A program made the translations under genes and the position numbers. The notes beneath the pieces are model-generated. The model saw nothing but the letters and a program-made list of their open reading frames with translations. It had not been told where the DNA came from and made no database searches. A stretch of DNA of 64,000 nt. Source: Agrypnia vestita (taxonomy: Eukaryota; Arthropoda; Insecta; Trichoptera; Phryganeidae). Shown one piece after another: positions 9,885 to 20,245 of the stretch; the first letter of the stretch is position 1; each line of letters opens with the position of its first letter. The stretch lies in NCBI GenBank assembly GCA_016648135.1, contig JADDOH010008010.1, forward strand, positions 1 through 64,000, given 5' to 3'.

Positions 9885-10033
9885 ATATTATTACTGAAGT
9901 TCTCGATTATTTGCAATAATTGGAAAAAAATTAGAATTGGGCTATTAGTTAAATTTAATTGATTATTAATAATGTTTTGTTTACTATTACATGTTTTACT
10001 AATTTCTAATAATTCTAAATTATTCAATTTCTG
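9885..10033 (-). pseudogene. PLE endonuclease-end remnant
   Basis: Minus-strand reading includes KLNNLELLEISK and NIINNQLNLTNSPIL, matching the PLE ORF ends at 16322-16591 and 26045-26184 (LDNLEILKIKK, NIINNQIKFMNSPLL). This Leu-Glu...Asn-Ser-Pro-Leu pattern typifies the C-terminus of PLE GIY-YIG proteins as I know them. Only about 50 residues remain. Confidence 0.55.
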
Positions 10034-10124
10034 ACCAAAATAATATTTAAAAATAATTTTTTCAAATAATTTAGAAAATCAAGAAACAAAAGACATTTCA
10101 TTCTGATATTTTGACAGTTATACA

Positions 10125-10166
10125 ATACCCTGAAGATGGAAAGGTTTTCCTGAAACATGTTGGTGT
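10125..10166 (+). ncRNA. Hammerhead ribozyme motif
   Basis: ATACC (stem I), CTGAAGA core, GGAAA/TTTCC stem II with a T-T mismatch at its base, GAA, ACATGT stem III, T as H17, GGTGT closing stem I with one wobble. All core residues fit CUGANGA...GAA. Near-identical to 26265-26306. Confidence 0.68.
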
Positions 10167-10219
10167 AATTAATCAAATAAAAGAAGTAGATGTACACAAA
10201 TAATACAATCAATATTTTT

Positions 10220-11080
10220 TTTAAATGTCAATCTACAATGTTGCTGAATCAACTGGAAAAAAAACCTTGCGAGGCTCAGAACATCCTAGTTCCTTGACAA
10301 TTAAAACAAATAAGGTGGATCACTTGATATGGGGAATAAATCTATCAATCGACAAATTAGTCACTACCGAGACTCAAACTTAATATTTCCAGTATGTATA
10401 ATTTATCTTAAATGATTATTATTTTTTTAATTTCCGTCTAGAGCTGCCGATAAAGACCCGGTGGTGGGTGGTAATATATGGTAACCAGATAAATAACAGT
10501 ATAACATCAAAAAATATAACTGAACAAACGTATTTTGAGAAATTCGCAATTCTAAAGTTGTTCTAAATTTATAATAACCCATCTGTGGACAAAATCCAAT
10601 AATTATGTCCTTAAAATCTAGATATAAAAATATTGTTGACAAAATAATCATTGACTTTGTGTAATTTATTGACTGGGAGGCGAAGAAATGATTAGGTGAA
10701 TTGATGTTTACGTTAAAATCAACGGTTAAAGTTATGTTATGTGTAAATAATATTTTATAAATGCATAATTAAATAATCGGAAGGAAATGAATACAGTAAT
10801 TGAGTATGTACATATATTATCCTACTGAGTCGCAGCCGACAGCAATAAATCGACCATAAAGGCCAATGTAAAGTGTTTTATGGTTGATTTACTATAAATA
10901 ACATTTTCTCCGCGATTTAAAGCATCTTGGAGCAATGCATCTCGGATACAGACAAGGGCTGTCACAATACTACAGCAAATTTAAATATCTATTTTGATAT
11001 AATTCAACAGGATAGAGATTACTACAATTAAATGATGATTCTAGTTTTAGATCATGATCAAATTTGAATCCGAGGAAAAA
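10220..11080. other. No gene seen
   Basis: AT-rich. Holds a small hairpin at about 10847-10891 (AAATCGACCATAAA against TTTATGGTTGATTT). Confidence 0.4.
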
Positions 11081-11084
11081 ATTA

Positions 11085-11180
11085 ATGCGTTTGGCAATAT
11101 AACGTTCTGGGTTCGAGTCCGGGTGCTGGATTTGTCCTTTGGTGGAGACGCAGAGGGGACATTCATGCACACGCGTGAAT
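11085..11180 (+). repeat. Possible tRNA-derived SINE fragment
   Basis: GGGTTCGAGTCCGGGTGC contains a perfect RNA polymerase III B box (GGTTCGAGTCC). No convincing A box upstream, so a truncated SINE is more likely than a tRNA gene. Confidence 0.35.
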
Positions 11181-11274
11181 TTTTTTGTTTACCTTTTGAA
11201 TAATGAAAATAAAATAAAAATAAAAATTAACGATTTCTTATTGTACTATGATCACAAAGTCCATAGCTACTAAG

Positions 11275-12311
11275 TAGTGATGCAACGAATAATACTTTCA
11301 CGAATACGAATACGAATATCAAACCTACTATTCGGCGAATACGAATACGAATACGAATAATTCAACAAGGTAATAAATAATACACCACTGTTCTTTTTTT
11401 ACTAAGAGATTTAATAATTAAAATTTACCACCGGCATATTTAGCTGGATTCATCCGAGGTGGTGCAACAGTTTTGAGTATCAGAAAGCTCTTTGTTATGA
11501 AATCTTTTCATGTGTGTCCACAAGGGAGTAGTAGCGAATTCCTTAATGGTCGCAGTTTTACCCCCGCTAGACAGTTCGCAGGTACAATACCTGCATATGG
11601 CGTTACTTTCGTTATCTATAAACAACTTAAAAATTATTTTAGAGTCCCCGAACAAAAAAAAATAAACTCATCTCAATTGGCCGGCTTTGTTTTGGGACGA
11701 GTCCACTAACAAGTCATGTACACAAACCTATATCTTTATTCTTTATAACAAAAAACAAACAAATAAAGTTATATTTAACTTACCAAATTTCTTATCGAAA
11801 TGTTTCCAAATATCACTTTTTTCACGCTTATAAAAGGTTATATTATTATATTTATTTTGAAATTATTTTATAAGAGTTAACACTTTTACACACAACGGAA
11901 AAAAATGGAACGAACAATACGTATTACAAAACAAAAACTACATGGAATGAGCATCTAACATTTTTAAAATCCCAAAAAAACTAGATGAAAGAACTCATGT
12001 TAAGCAGTGAAATAAGAAACAAGTAACAGTTGACAGCTTGAGTTTCATAGAAAAAAGAATTTAAGAACTCAACAAATCCATTCATTCAACGTAAGGGGAA
12101 TCCCCAATAATCGGATACACGGTGCACAGTCAAACCGTAATTTGCGTTGCGTTCAGTTATAAATAGTTTGTTTTTAATATTCGTAATGATGTTCGTGATG
12201 ATATTCGGCGAATATGAATATTCGTGATGATATTCAGCGAATACGAATATTAGGTAAATGTCTACTATTCGGCGAATACGAATATTCGTATTCGTATTCG
12301 TTGCATCACTA
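11275..12311 (-). mobile_element. hAT-type transposon remnant with BED finger
   Basis: Inverted ends TAGTGATGCAACGAATA and TATTCGTTGCATCACTA, each followed by many CGAATA/TATTCG units. Flanks CTACTAAG (11267-11274) and CTCCTAAG (12312-12319) form an 8-bp duplication with one mismatch, the hAT size. About 1.04 kb, so most of the transposase is missing. The right end also occurs, reversed, at 45261-45582. Confidence 0.82.
11440..11655 (-). pseudogene. BED-type zinc finger, N-terminus of hAT transposase
   Basis: 71-residue ORF. CRYC, a basic stretch, then LWTHMKRFH give the C-x2-C...H-x4-H spacing and the W/H context of a BED finger, the DNA-binding domain found at the start of hAT transposases. 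The acidic Ser/Thr-rich end stops early and the catalytic part is absent. Lies inside 11275-12311 on the minus strand. Confidence 0.75.
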
Positions 12312-12405
12312 CTCCTAAGAGATAGGATAGGATATGAGATATTAGATAAATGCATTTATGCTGTTTTTCAATATGTTTTAACACACTACGTGTATTATAA
12401 GAAAA

Positions 12406-12937
12406 AAAAGTAACCCATAAAAACCAAGTTTTCATTATACTCCCTTTCTTTGTAAAATATAACAACAATTAAAGACGAATTAAAACATATAACATAACAT
12501 TAAACTTACAGTAAGTACTTGTCAGATGTTTCGAGCTTTGATAAGACACTTCATGCATTGAAGATTAAATTCTAAAAACATTTATCAGTCAATTTATATT
12601 TTCGACATTCGTAGTGAAGTACCTATTATGAATACCGACGGAGTAATTCAAATATAGAAAATATTCCGCGACGTTATCGGGCCGCCGTAAACAAACTTTT
12701 CTAATGATTCCAATTTGAAAAAAAACAATAAAATTTCTAAAAATCCGAAATTATACTATAATTATTATTCTTTTTAACGAAAATTTGACAGATCTTCTTG
12801 ATCATCCCCACGAGTCTACTTGCCAAGTTTCAGCTCGATTGGATCACGGGAAATGGGCCAAAAATCGATCCAAAGTTTTTTCGTCAAGCAATCAAGCAAG
12901 CAGACGCCACGAGTTAAAAGAAAGGAAGTAAAAAGAC
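12406..12937 (+). repeat. Family R interspersed repeat, copy 3
   Basis: Full-length type: GTAACCCATAAAAACCAAGT, TATACTCCCTTTCTTTG at the left; AAAAGAAAGGAAGTAAAAA at the right. Interior shares CGACGGAGTAATTCAAAT and TTATCGGGCC with copies at 50262 and 62992. Confidence 0.7.
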
Positions 12938-13081
12938 AAAAAAAAAACATTAAAAAAGTGCACACAAAAGTAAAAAAATCAGCCTTATAGCTAGAGTACT
13001 TTAAAAATACAATTTAATGTCATGCGCCCGCTCACACAAAATGTAAACAGAAATTTTAATCGCATAAAAAATTAACAATTT

Positions 13082-13200
13082 ATGAATGAATATGAAAGGA
13101 AATTTTTGAGGCGTATCTTCGGACCGGTTCAAGAAAATGGACTTTGGCGCAGACGTTACAACAATGAACTCTATACGCAAACTCGAAAGGACTCTAAAGT
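13082..13200 (+). pseudogene. LINE ORF2 C-terminal fragment (FGPV type)
   Basis: Reads YERKFLRRIFGPVQENGLW and RRRYNNELYT, the conserved segment near the end of insect endonuclease-reverse transcriptases, also present at 58480-58560. It breaks off at about 13200 into the right end of a family R repeat. Confidence 0.75.
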
Positions 13201-13204
13201 CACA

Positions 13205-13292
13205 ACACACGGGAAAAGGGTCAAAAATCGATCCAAAGTTTTTGTTGACGGCAAGCAAGCAGACGCCACGAGTTAATTTAAAGGGAGTAAAA
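13205..13292 (+). repeat. Family R repeat, copy 4 (right end only)
   Basis: ACGGGAAAAGGGTCAAAAAT through AAAGGGAGTAAAA, nearly identical to the end of the copy at 62992-63673. Joined directly to the LINE fragment on its left. Confidence 0.7.
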
Positions 13293-13511
13293 AAGGGTGA
13301 CGTTCCATTCCGTGTGATAAATTTATTTTTCAATAATTGTTATATTTGTCAACCCTGCTTCCACGTGAAGATCCCTCCGCTGACCCCGATATGTTAATTG
13401 CAGAGCGCGCTTCGAGTCGGGTTTCTATTGTTCGGTTAGTGCCGCCTCCGGATCAGGCTGCGGCGCTGCTAACAAGGGGACCTATTGATTTCAGCGGTCA
13501 CTCAGCGGGGA

Positions 13512-13598
13512 ATGCGGCGTCAGTCAGTGCAGAGGGAAACTGCATTTTATGAGAATGCTCTCACGACTGATGGTACATACAATCTTCGTCTACAGTGT
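13512..13598 (+). CDS. Candidate host exon (unassigned)
   Basis: An ATG-led 29-codon stretch reads MRRQSVQRETAFYENALTTD and GTYNLRLQC, then meets TGT|GTAAGT, a strong 5' splice site. TTGATTTCAG lies about 17 bp upstream of the ATG and could be an acceptor. The surrounding 13400-13600 is more GC-rich than its neighbours. I do not recognise the product. A chance ORF beside a LINE fragment is equally possible. Confidence 0.25.
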
Positions 13599-13650
13599 GT
13601 AAGTATTTGTTTAAAAAAATATTAATTTAAACATTTTAACACGCAATTTA

Positions 13651-14163
13651 AGAATGCAAAAGAGTTTGTCTATCTTGGGAGTAAAATCACATGGGATGGC
13701 CGTACAAAAAGAGAGGTTGACAGTCGCATCCACCAAGCAAAACTTGCGTTTAACAAAAAATCAACGATTTTCGAATCCAATAATAAATACTTATGTGTGG
13801 AGTATTTTGCTGTATGGATGTGAGACATGGCGCATTGGCGACAAAGAAAAAAACGATTAAAAGCCTTCGAGATGTGGACCTACAGATGTGCCCTAGGAAT
13901 TTCCTGGAGATACCACATTACAAATGAAGAGATTTATAGCAGGATCGATGAAACCAGGCACATGATGAATACCATCTCGAAAAGGCGTGCAAAATGGATG
14001 GGGCATATCTTACGCCATGAAAATCTACTCAAAAATATTCTGGAGGAAATGGTCGAGAATATTTTGAGCAATTGTGCCTCCTACACAGAGCTGACGAGGA
14101 TCGCCGGAGACCGAGCAGAATGGAGAAGGAGATGTGTTTTGCTGTAAACCAATCCCACGGATT
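13651..14163 (+). pseudogene. LINE ORF2 C-terminal remnant
   Basis: Reads VYLGSKITWDG, HQAKLAFNKKST, WSILLYGCETW, MWTYRCALGISWR, ITNEEIYSRIDETRHM, KWMGHILRHENLLKN and ASYTELTRIAGDRAEWRRR across several frames. This is the domain following the reverse transcriptase in many insect LINEs. Compared with 43915-44285 it has lost the GRPR segment. Frameshifts near 13770 and 13850 disable it. Confidence 0.85.
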
Positions 14164-14329
14164 GAAACCCAGAAAGGAAGGAAAATAAAAAAGAATCCGA
14201 GTCTGGCTAACTATAATACAAGATTAAATAGAACGTCACATGGCCATCTACATACATTGTTCATAAAACAAATCAAAAATGTCCAAAAAAATTCTTTAAG
14301 ATTGTTAACTACAAATGTAATTTGAATTA

Positions 14330-14400
14330 TAATTGGCTTAAGCGATCACTTTACACAATGCAACGTTCGTCAATTCCACCGTAAGAACATTAATATATTA
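14330..14400 (+). repeat. Fold-back family F fragment
   Basis: GGCTTAAGCGATCACTTTAC then CAACGTTCGTCAATTCCACC matches the arm of the palindrome at 25442-25980. Confidence 0.55.
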
Positions 14401-14684
14401 TCAAAAAAAAATTAAAGTTCTATATATATTTTGCTAGAGACCATAGTAATATATGAAAGATTCTTTTGGAACATATAAATAAAACTTTAAATTTTTTTGA
14501 TACTGTATGGATATTCTTACAATGGAATTTGTGAATTATAACTATTCTGACACGATTTCATAGAAAAAAGGCGAATATTCTCAGATCAATTTTTTATTTT
14601 CTTATTAGTCATAACCTAATTGATTCTCACATACGAAAATAAAAACACACTTGTTTTATAGTCATACTTATTTAATTTTATGAG

Positions 14685-14890
14685 ACACGTTTCGCCTTAT
14701 CAATTATTCTGCGTATAGTGTTCTGGAATATTCTGCCGTGTATATCTGACCTCTCTGACCGACGTTTCGGATGATTTTGTACTGGCTTGCAATGCCGTGT
14801 AAAAAGCAGTGTGTGTCGTTGCCTAAGTACTGGCTGGCAATACCGTGTCGAAAACAGGGTGTATCTATGTTTGAGATTCTGAATGGCCGT
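14685..14890 (-). repeat. Terminal repeat with ribozyme 3' half, tandem tail
   Basis: 14700-14785 aligns with 39140-39270 (TGTATATC(T/C)GACCTCT, GACGTTT(C/T)GGA) but lacks about 65 bp that at 39195-39250 hold the ribozyme core. On the minus strand GAAACGTC remains. Downstream, two ~48-bp units beginning TACTGGCT(T/G)GCAAT lie at about 14779 and 14827. Confidence 0.45.
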
Positions 14891-15059
14891 GAAAACCTGG
14901 GATCATTATCAATTGCTTTGAATACGTCTCACAAAAATTGTGTTTTTATTTTCATACGTGTGAGTAATTATGGGGTTCTATAAACTAACCTTCGAAACAC
15001 TAATCTTATTTATTCTTTTGAAATACTAGCCTTCTACCCTTGCATATCTTATTCAGATT

Positions 15060-15395
15060 TACCAAACAGAACTATCTCATTCCCCCTTTAACCTTTCATA
15101 CAAATAAAAGGAAACTCTCTTCCTTCCCACATGTATTCTCAGCCTTTTAAATTCAATAGATATTTTTAATACCAAATATGAAGAGTACCTTCGTATAGTG
15201 AGGCAGATACTGGAGTCTTACCACCCTCTATGATCATGTGTTTTATGCATATACATTGTACGTATTACTAATAATAACTGTTTTATCTGTGTTTTCCTAT
15301 AATTGTGGGAGGCACATAACTACTCCTTTGTATTATTTTCTTACTATGCATTTATGTCTTCCTGTTGGATGACCAAATAAACAAGTAAAGTAAAT
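15060..15395 (+). repeat. Probable LINE 3' UTR
   Basis: Ends CTTCCTGTTGGATGACCAAA then TAAACAAG, the form seen at lepidopteran LINE ends as I remember them. No coding part attached. 14890-15060 and 15400-16200 hold nothing recognisable. Confidence 0.35.
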
Positions 15396-16227
15396 CTGGG
15401 AATTTATAAAGTGATTGTTTCGGATCTTCTTCTTCTTTTTCGTGTGTCATCAAGGACATCAACAGGTCACAACTCGGAGATCGGATCTTCTACAAAAAAG
15501 GAAACGAAACTTCTTCTCACAAAATAATCGCTGCCTCGCAACATACTCTCTCTTTCATTTTAAAAAACCCCGAGGATGACGTAAAAGATGAATATTACCG
15601 AAGCTAATAACTTTATTACCAATTCATATATTTCGATTATTTATTAATCCACATTGGTTCCCAAGCTTTCACTTGTCTTGTGGAATATGGATACCTCTTC
15701 AGATCTGAGGTGGGGTATTCAATATTCATAAATTATTCATGATTTCACTAATCTTTATAAAAAATTAATACATTATAATTCATGTATTTGAAGAAGATTT
15801 TTATTCATATATTTCCTGCTGTGACATGAATATTTAGTATGACGAATTGGTGTATTGAATTTAAGCTGGTGATGGCTTTAAGGATTTTAAAGTATTGGAA
15901 AGTGCCGCATTTACGGTACAATTGTATTTTTTATTGTAATTACGAAGTCAATATTTCTTTGAGAATTTATTAATTTTGTGAATGTTCATCATTATATCAT
16001 CCATCCTCGGCATCTTCCTCTTCAGTACAGGACGTGAGCCTCTCCCAACTCTTGATGGTAACTGCTGATCAAATACTAGGAACTTGGGTGGATTAAAAAT
16101 AGGAACACGAATGATTTGATTTGAAATTGTATTTTCGATGTTTAAAGCGTAAACTTTGTGGTCGGACATAATTATTAATTTTAATTAAACAACTTTGTAT
16201 TAACCACTCAACTAGTAGGTAAATCTA

Positions 16228-16270
16228 CGTATACCGGTTCCGACACCACTGTATCTTCATCAGGATGGAC
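16228..16270 (-). ncRNA. Decayed hammerhead ribozyme beside PLE (left)
   Basis: Minus strand: CTGATGA core intact, stem II GATAC/GTGTC, then GGA in place of GAA before the palindromic stem III ACCGGT and A. Stem I is mostly lost. One core change (A13 to G). Confidence 0.55.
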
Positions 16271-16321
16271 GCAAACTAACTATCCTTTATCTATTCTAGC
16301 AAGCAAAACAATTTTTGAACG

Positions 16322-16591
16322 TTTCAATAACAATAACTCAATAACAATAACTTTTCTGAATTCGCGAACCATCTTTTGGAAACAGGCCACACGTTTAAAA
16401 AGGAAAGCGGTATCGATATTCTACAGGTAAATAATAGAAGCCTTAGATTAGATAACTTAGAAATACTAAAAATAAAAAAATGCCTGAACACTAAAGCCAA
16501 TATAATTAATAACCAGATAAAATTTATGAATAGCCCGTTACTTGACGTATTCCCCATTTCGGCGTCCACTTCTCAATTACCCCCACCATAG
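16322..16591 (+). pseudogene. Penelope-like element ORF, C-terminal part
   Basis: Reads NNFSEFANHLLETGHTFKK, then IDILQVNN, LRLDNLEILKIKK, NIINNQIKFMNSPLL and a Pro-rich tail to the stop at 16589-16591. The H-L-L-E-T-G-H-T-F block and the LEI...N-S-P-L-L end fit the C-terminus of PLE GIY-YIG endonuclease proteins (from memory of the family). The reverse transcriptase part is absent. Ribozyme-bearing ends in opposite orientation flank it on both sides. Confidence 0.65.
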
Positions 16592-16660
16592 CTGTAGCCA
16601 CGCCCCCGTTCAAAAATTGATTTGTTTGCTAGAGTTGATAATGGATAGTTAGTTTGCGTC

Positions 16661-16700
16661 CGTCCTGATGTAGATATAGTAGTGTCAAAACCGGTAGACG
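16661..16700 (+). ncRNA. Decayed hammerhead ribozyme beside PLE (right)
   Basis: CGTC, CTGATGT (A9 to T), stem II remnant ending GTGTC, AAA (G12 to A), palindromic ACCGGT, A, GACG. Stem I CGTC/GACG is perfect. It differs from its inverted partner at 16228-16270 at other core positions, so an intact parent can be inferred. Confidence 0.55.
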
Positions 16701-16759
16701 TAGAGTTAATAGTTAAGTAGATAATGTAAAGTTGTTAATACGAACTATATTGTTTTTAT

Positions 16760-17445
16760 AGCCTTTTTTTTCATTTTGAGCCAGATCATGTAGTGAAGTC
16801 CAAGGAATTTCAAATAAAACAAAATTTAAAAAAAGCCTGGTGTAGAAATAGGCCAGAAATATCTTTCATAGAAATTTAGTAATGGAGAGATAAAAAACAA
16901 GAATGTTTTTGTAAAGAAAGATAAAATATTGAAGTACCAAAAACTAAGTATATGCTCGCGTATACGATATAATAGAGTTCTATGAGCGCATGAATAAACT
17001 GAAATCTTTAGATATTCTACAGTTGGGTACTTGTGCAGCTTAAGTTGACAATACAAATACAATCAATAATTATTCGCAGTATAATTTTGTGTCAGCAAAA
17101 AAGAGTAGGGTGTCCACACTAACTACTACAAAATGAACACCAAATATATTTCTAAATCACTCAGCATGACACACATTTTTACTAATGAAAATGTAACTGC
17201 AATCTTACTGTTTTCAGGAAGAACGTTTAATAACAAAGGAGCCATTTACAAAATACTTATATATATGTGTTGGCATTTATCGGCCTTTATCGGTATTATT
17301 ATAAGGGAAGCATACATTCTAGAGTTGTTGAGTTAGTTTGGCATTTTTTTTTTAAATTCACACAGCATGGCTGTCATAATTTTATAATCACAGTATAAAA
17401 GTTGTGTTGGATATAAAAAAACTTTAAGCATAATTTTTAACGTAA
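16760..17445. other. No gene seen
   Basis: AT-rich; the small ORF at 17133-17336 has no motif I recognise. Confidence 0.4.
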
Positions 17446-17449
17446 ATTA

Positions 17450-17860
17450 TACATGTTTCATAGAGACGAAATTATATTTTTTATGGGAAACTAGGTATGG
17501 AAGTCTTTGGGTGATCATGGGGCTTATGTCCTATCCTACGGCTGGCTTAAGTGACCACTTTACATAACGTAACGTTCACCATTTCAACCCATGATAGAAG
17601 TCCACGTCTATCAAATTTTTGGATGTGTATATGACTATATTTAAGTTTTAAAACCTGTTTCATATGTACATGTGTTGTAATAATAGTTAGCGCGACCGGC
17701 ATCCAAAGCTTTTTCATTCCTCTCAATTAACCACATCTATCTATCTCGATTAATGATGCCTCTGGGACAAAATCCAGCATTGTGTTCTGAAAATTTTGAA
17801 CAAACTCAAAATATTAAAAGCTCTAGAGTGGTCTTATAGAAATCCTCGGCAAATGATTGT
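17450..17860 (+). repeat. Fold-back family F, linear copy
   Basis: A non-palindromic ~400-bp copy: CATAGAGACGAAATTATATT, GGCTTAAGTGACCACTTTAC, CAAAGCTTTTTCATTCC, and a tail GGGACAAAATCCAGC...GTTCTGAAAA that also ends the insertion at 25448-26044. It shows the unit was originally linear with a distinct 3' tail. Confidence 0.6.
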
Positions 17861-18339
17861 GTGACAGACAATAAAATTATTATGTTTGATGCATATATTG
17901 GTAACTCTCCTCACAAAATACAATTGACAATGAACGGCAGCTCTCTCCGCGAGTTTCGAGACAAGTATTATCCGTGTAAGCGCCCCCCACATTGTATTGT
18001 ATTTGTAATCATTCTAATTTACAACATCTATCGACCTCGATTTTATTACTGGGTAATAAACGTCGATACGCGCTAAGTATGTAGTTTCACCACAAGTTAA
18101 GAAGAAAGTCTTTGAGAAATGCATTCTGTCTGTGCTGACATACAGCTTTGAAGCATGGCTACCACGATGACAATGCTCAATGTCCTCCAAAGAGCCAGGC
18201 TGTATGAATGAAGGAAAAATGAATGGCTCTGAAGCCAGTCAGCTCGGCCCAACACTAAAATGGTAGTGGGCGGGACGACAGATGAGATGAGAGAATAATA
18301 GATTTGGAACAACAACTACTACGTTAACAAATATACGGA

Positions 18340-18915
18340 TGTATTCTGATATTAGCAATATTGGGATTTTAAGAGTGTTATCCCAACACTAAACTTAATA
18401 AAAATAAATAAACGAGACGTATGTATACGTCTAGTTCAGTTTCTACTTAAGAGAGAGTGAGAAAGAAATACATGTCGGTTATCCGTCAAACGTCAAAATA
18501 TATATACGAGTACAATGCGACAATGACAATCTTGCCATAATTTTACATCAGTAATGATTAAATAAATGCGTATGAAATAATCTTTTTTCTATAACTTTTA
18601 GATACAGCGTTACTACTTATTTCATGTAATTTTAGTCGAAACATGAGAATCCGTTTGAAGGTCTGTCAGACCAGACCGCCTGGATAAGAAGACACCGGAG
18701 AAATCACTAAAGGCATTGCAGACATCGGACACTGCAAAAAAAGGTATTTAATTTAAGAGAAATATGTGAAAATGTACAAATCTCCATATTCGAGTGCAAC
18801 AAACACCGATGTATACCTACACCTATATCTCGTTTATTTTTATTTTTATTCTCGTCTATTAAGTGTTGGGATAACAATCTTGCCATTACAAATATTGCTA
18901 TTTTAGGAATACGGT
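18340..18915. mobile_element. Inverted-repeat element, unclassified
   Basis: Arms of about 55-60 bp: GTATTCTGATATTAGCAATA...GTGTTATCCCAACACT and the approximate complement around AGTGTTGGGATAACAATC...GGAATACGG. Interior starts and ends with AATAAATAAACGAGAC-type sequence. Single ends of the same family appear near 37395-37450 and 48105-48140. Confidence 0.5.
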
Positions 18916-19092
18916 CGATTGTATTTGCTTTGTGTACAATAAATTATATGAACAAGTCAACAAAATAAATATCGTCCTTATGCAGAGTAATACTGCGGGC
19001 GAAAGGGACAACCGAATGAGAAAAAAAATACAGGTTTTCAGGAGAGCAAAAACCAAATTTGGGAATTTCGTTTGTTAAAGAAGTATCTCTTA

Positions 19093-19328
19093 AGGTACAG
19101 ATACACATGCCACTTAGTGGCATGCTCATAAATCAACCGGCGGTTGTACGGCTAGTGGCGTGCTCGTTACTAGCAATGTGCGTACACACATGCCACTAAT
19201 AAGCAAGGCCTAGAGAAGATCGATACTGCGCATGCTCACGTGCTACTAAATAAGCATGTGTATCTGAGGCCTTAAAGCCAAAGTTCTAATGAGCATGCTC
19301 AAAAATAAGCATGTGTATCAGTGCCTTG
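19093..19328. mobile_element. Small TIR element (MITE), nested ends
   Basis: TTAAGGTACAGATACACATG at left is matched by GCATGTGTATCTGAGGCCTT (to about 19275) and again by GCATGTGTATCAGTGCCTT (to about 19328). Interior has repeated GCATGC/GTGCT words. Confidence 0.5.
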
Positions 19329-19344
19329 AGAATATAGGATTCGG

Positions 19345-19560
19345 CGTCTTCCGCGTCTCGCCCGCAGATCTGATAGTGATTAATCAGCTCTTCGGGAGGT
19401 GATGATCCCGATCCGTGGCACTCGGGGCCGCCGACCCCGGCCTGGCAGACCGCTCGCCGCCTGCCACCATGATTCACCTCTTTTAGTGAGCGCGCGCAGA
19501 TTTCACTTTCTTTTCTGTCACACACACTCACACGTCTCGCGCGTGTGTGTTTGTGCATGA
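19345..19560 (-). other. GC-rich segment with short ORF, unassigned
   Basis: Strong GC rise with a minus-strand 90-codon ORF whose middle is Gly/Arg-rich and ends HYQICGRDAEDAE. A (CACA)n and (GTGT)n stretch lies at the 5' side. Could be a LINE 5' region or a host exon; I do not recognise it. Confidence 0.3.
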
Positions 19561-19699
19561 CCAGTCAAAATCGAGCCGTCGCGTCTTGGCCCAACTTATT
19601 CTTAAAGAGACCTCTCGTCTTTATGGACTCCCGGTCGGGTGGTCTTTATAATTTCCTGGTCGCCAACTGAAGAGACTTGCGCGTATGCATGTTCGGCCA

Positions 19700-19860
19700 T
19701 CGGCAATCCGCGAACATGCTTCCAAAGGGATGGGCCGATGATATAGCCGCTTTGGGGGGGAAAGAAATGGCTGCAATTATGAAACAACAAGGAAGGATGG
19801 AAAGGGAAGAAAGAAGCCTATATCCAACAGTGGAGAGACGAGGGCTGATGACGAAGAAGA
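19700..19860 (+). pseudogene. LINE ORF2 extreme C-terminal remnant
   Basis: Reads RWADDIAALGGKE, then in the next frame AYIQQWRDEG, matching the usual RW(A/T)DDI...AYVQQW ending of a widespread insect LINE family. The same family is seen reversed at 45585-45830. Confidence 0.6.
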
Positions 19861-20204
19861 AGATCCAAAGGGAATTTCAGCAATTTCATCAGATTCGACA
19901 AGACAATCTTATCAGCAGAACCGCGCCACATACCTCGATGAGTGAGAGAGTCCATTGAAATATACAAAAATCCTAATTTCAGTAGAGACAACAGTTACAA
20001 AGTATCAAGTATTTGGCGCCCTGTCCTCACGACTTTGATTCCACCTTTAAGAGACGTCGCAGAAAAGTCCGAAGATGTAATTAGTACTATCGAACACTGG
20101 CGACCACTATCGTAGAAGAAGTGAACACTCCGCAACAAAGTGCATATAATTTACGACCTCGGAAGAAATAATCAGTTTTGCTCGGCCTACACCTCCTCCA
20201 TGAT

Positions 20205-20245
20205 AGGACGCTGAATAAGACTTCAGCGAAACGTCGAGATTTGCT
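20205..20245 (+). ncRNA. Hammerhead-like remnant
   Basis: GATAGGACGCTGAATAAGAC then TTCAGCGAAACGTCGAGAT. GCGAAACGTC fits GAA plus stem III ACGT and C17, but the 5' core is CTGAATA and stem I does not close. Related to 49275-49317 by the shared GATAGGAC lead. Confidence 0.3.

Larger units (their letters stand above)
9720..10215. mobile_element. Penelope-like element ends in inverted arrangement
   Basis: A minus-oriented PLE 3' end (9720-10033: ORF end, spacer, half ribozyme) faces a plus-oriented copy of its terminal segment (about 10035-10215: spacer, full ribozyme, then TAATTAATCAAATAA). The arms match for about 100 bp around TTTAGAAAA(T)CAAGAAACAA and TTTCATTCTGATATTTTGAC. PLE insertions commonly carry rearranged terminal repeats. 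The plus-strand copy closely matches 26184-26340. Confidence 0.6.

Noticed and set aside
15600..15740. Possible hammerhead near CTGAAGAGGTATCC
   Set aside because: No GAA plus palindromic stem III on the 3' side.
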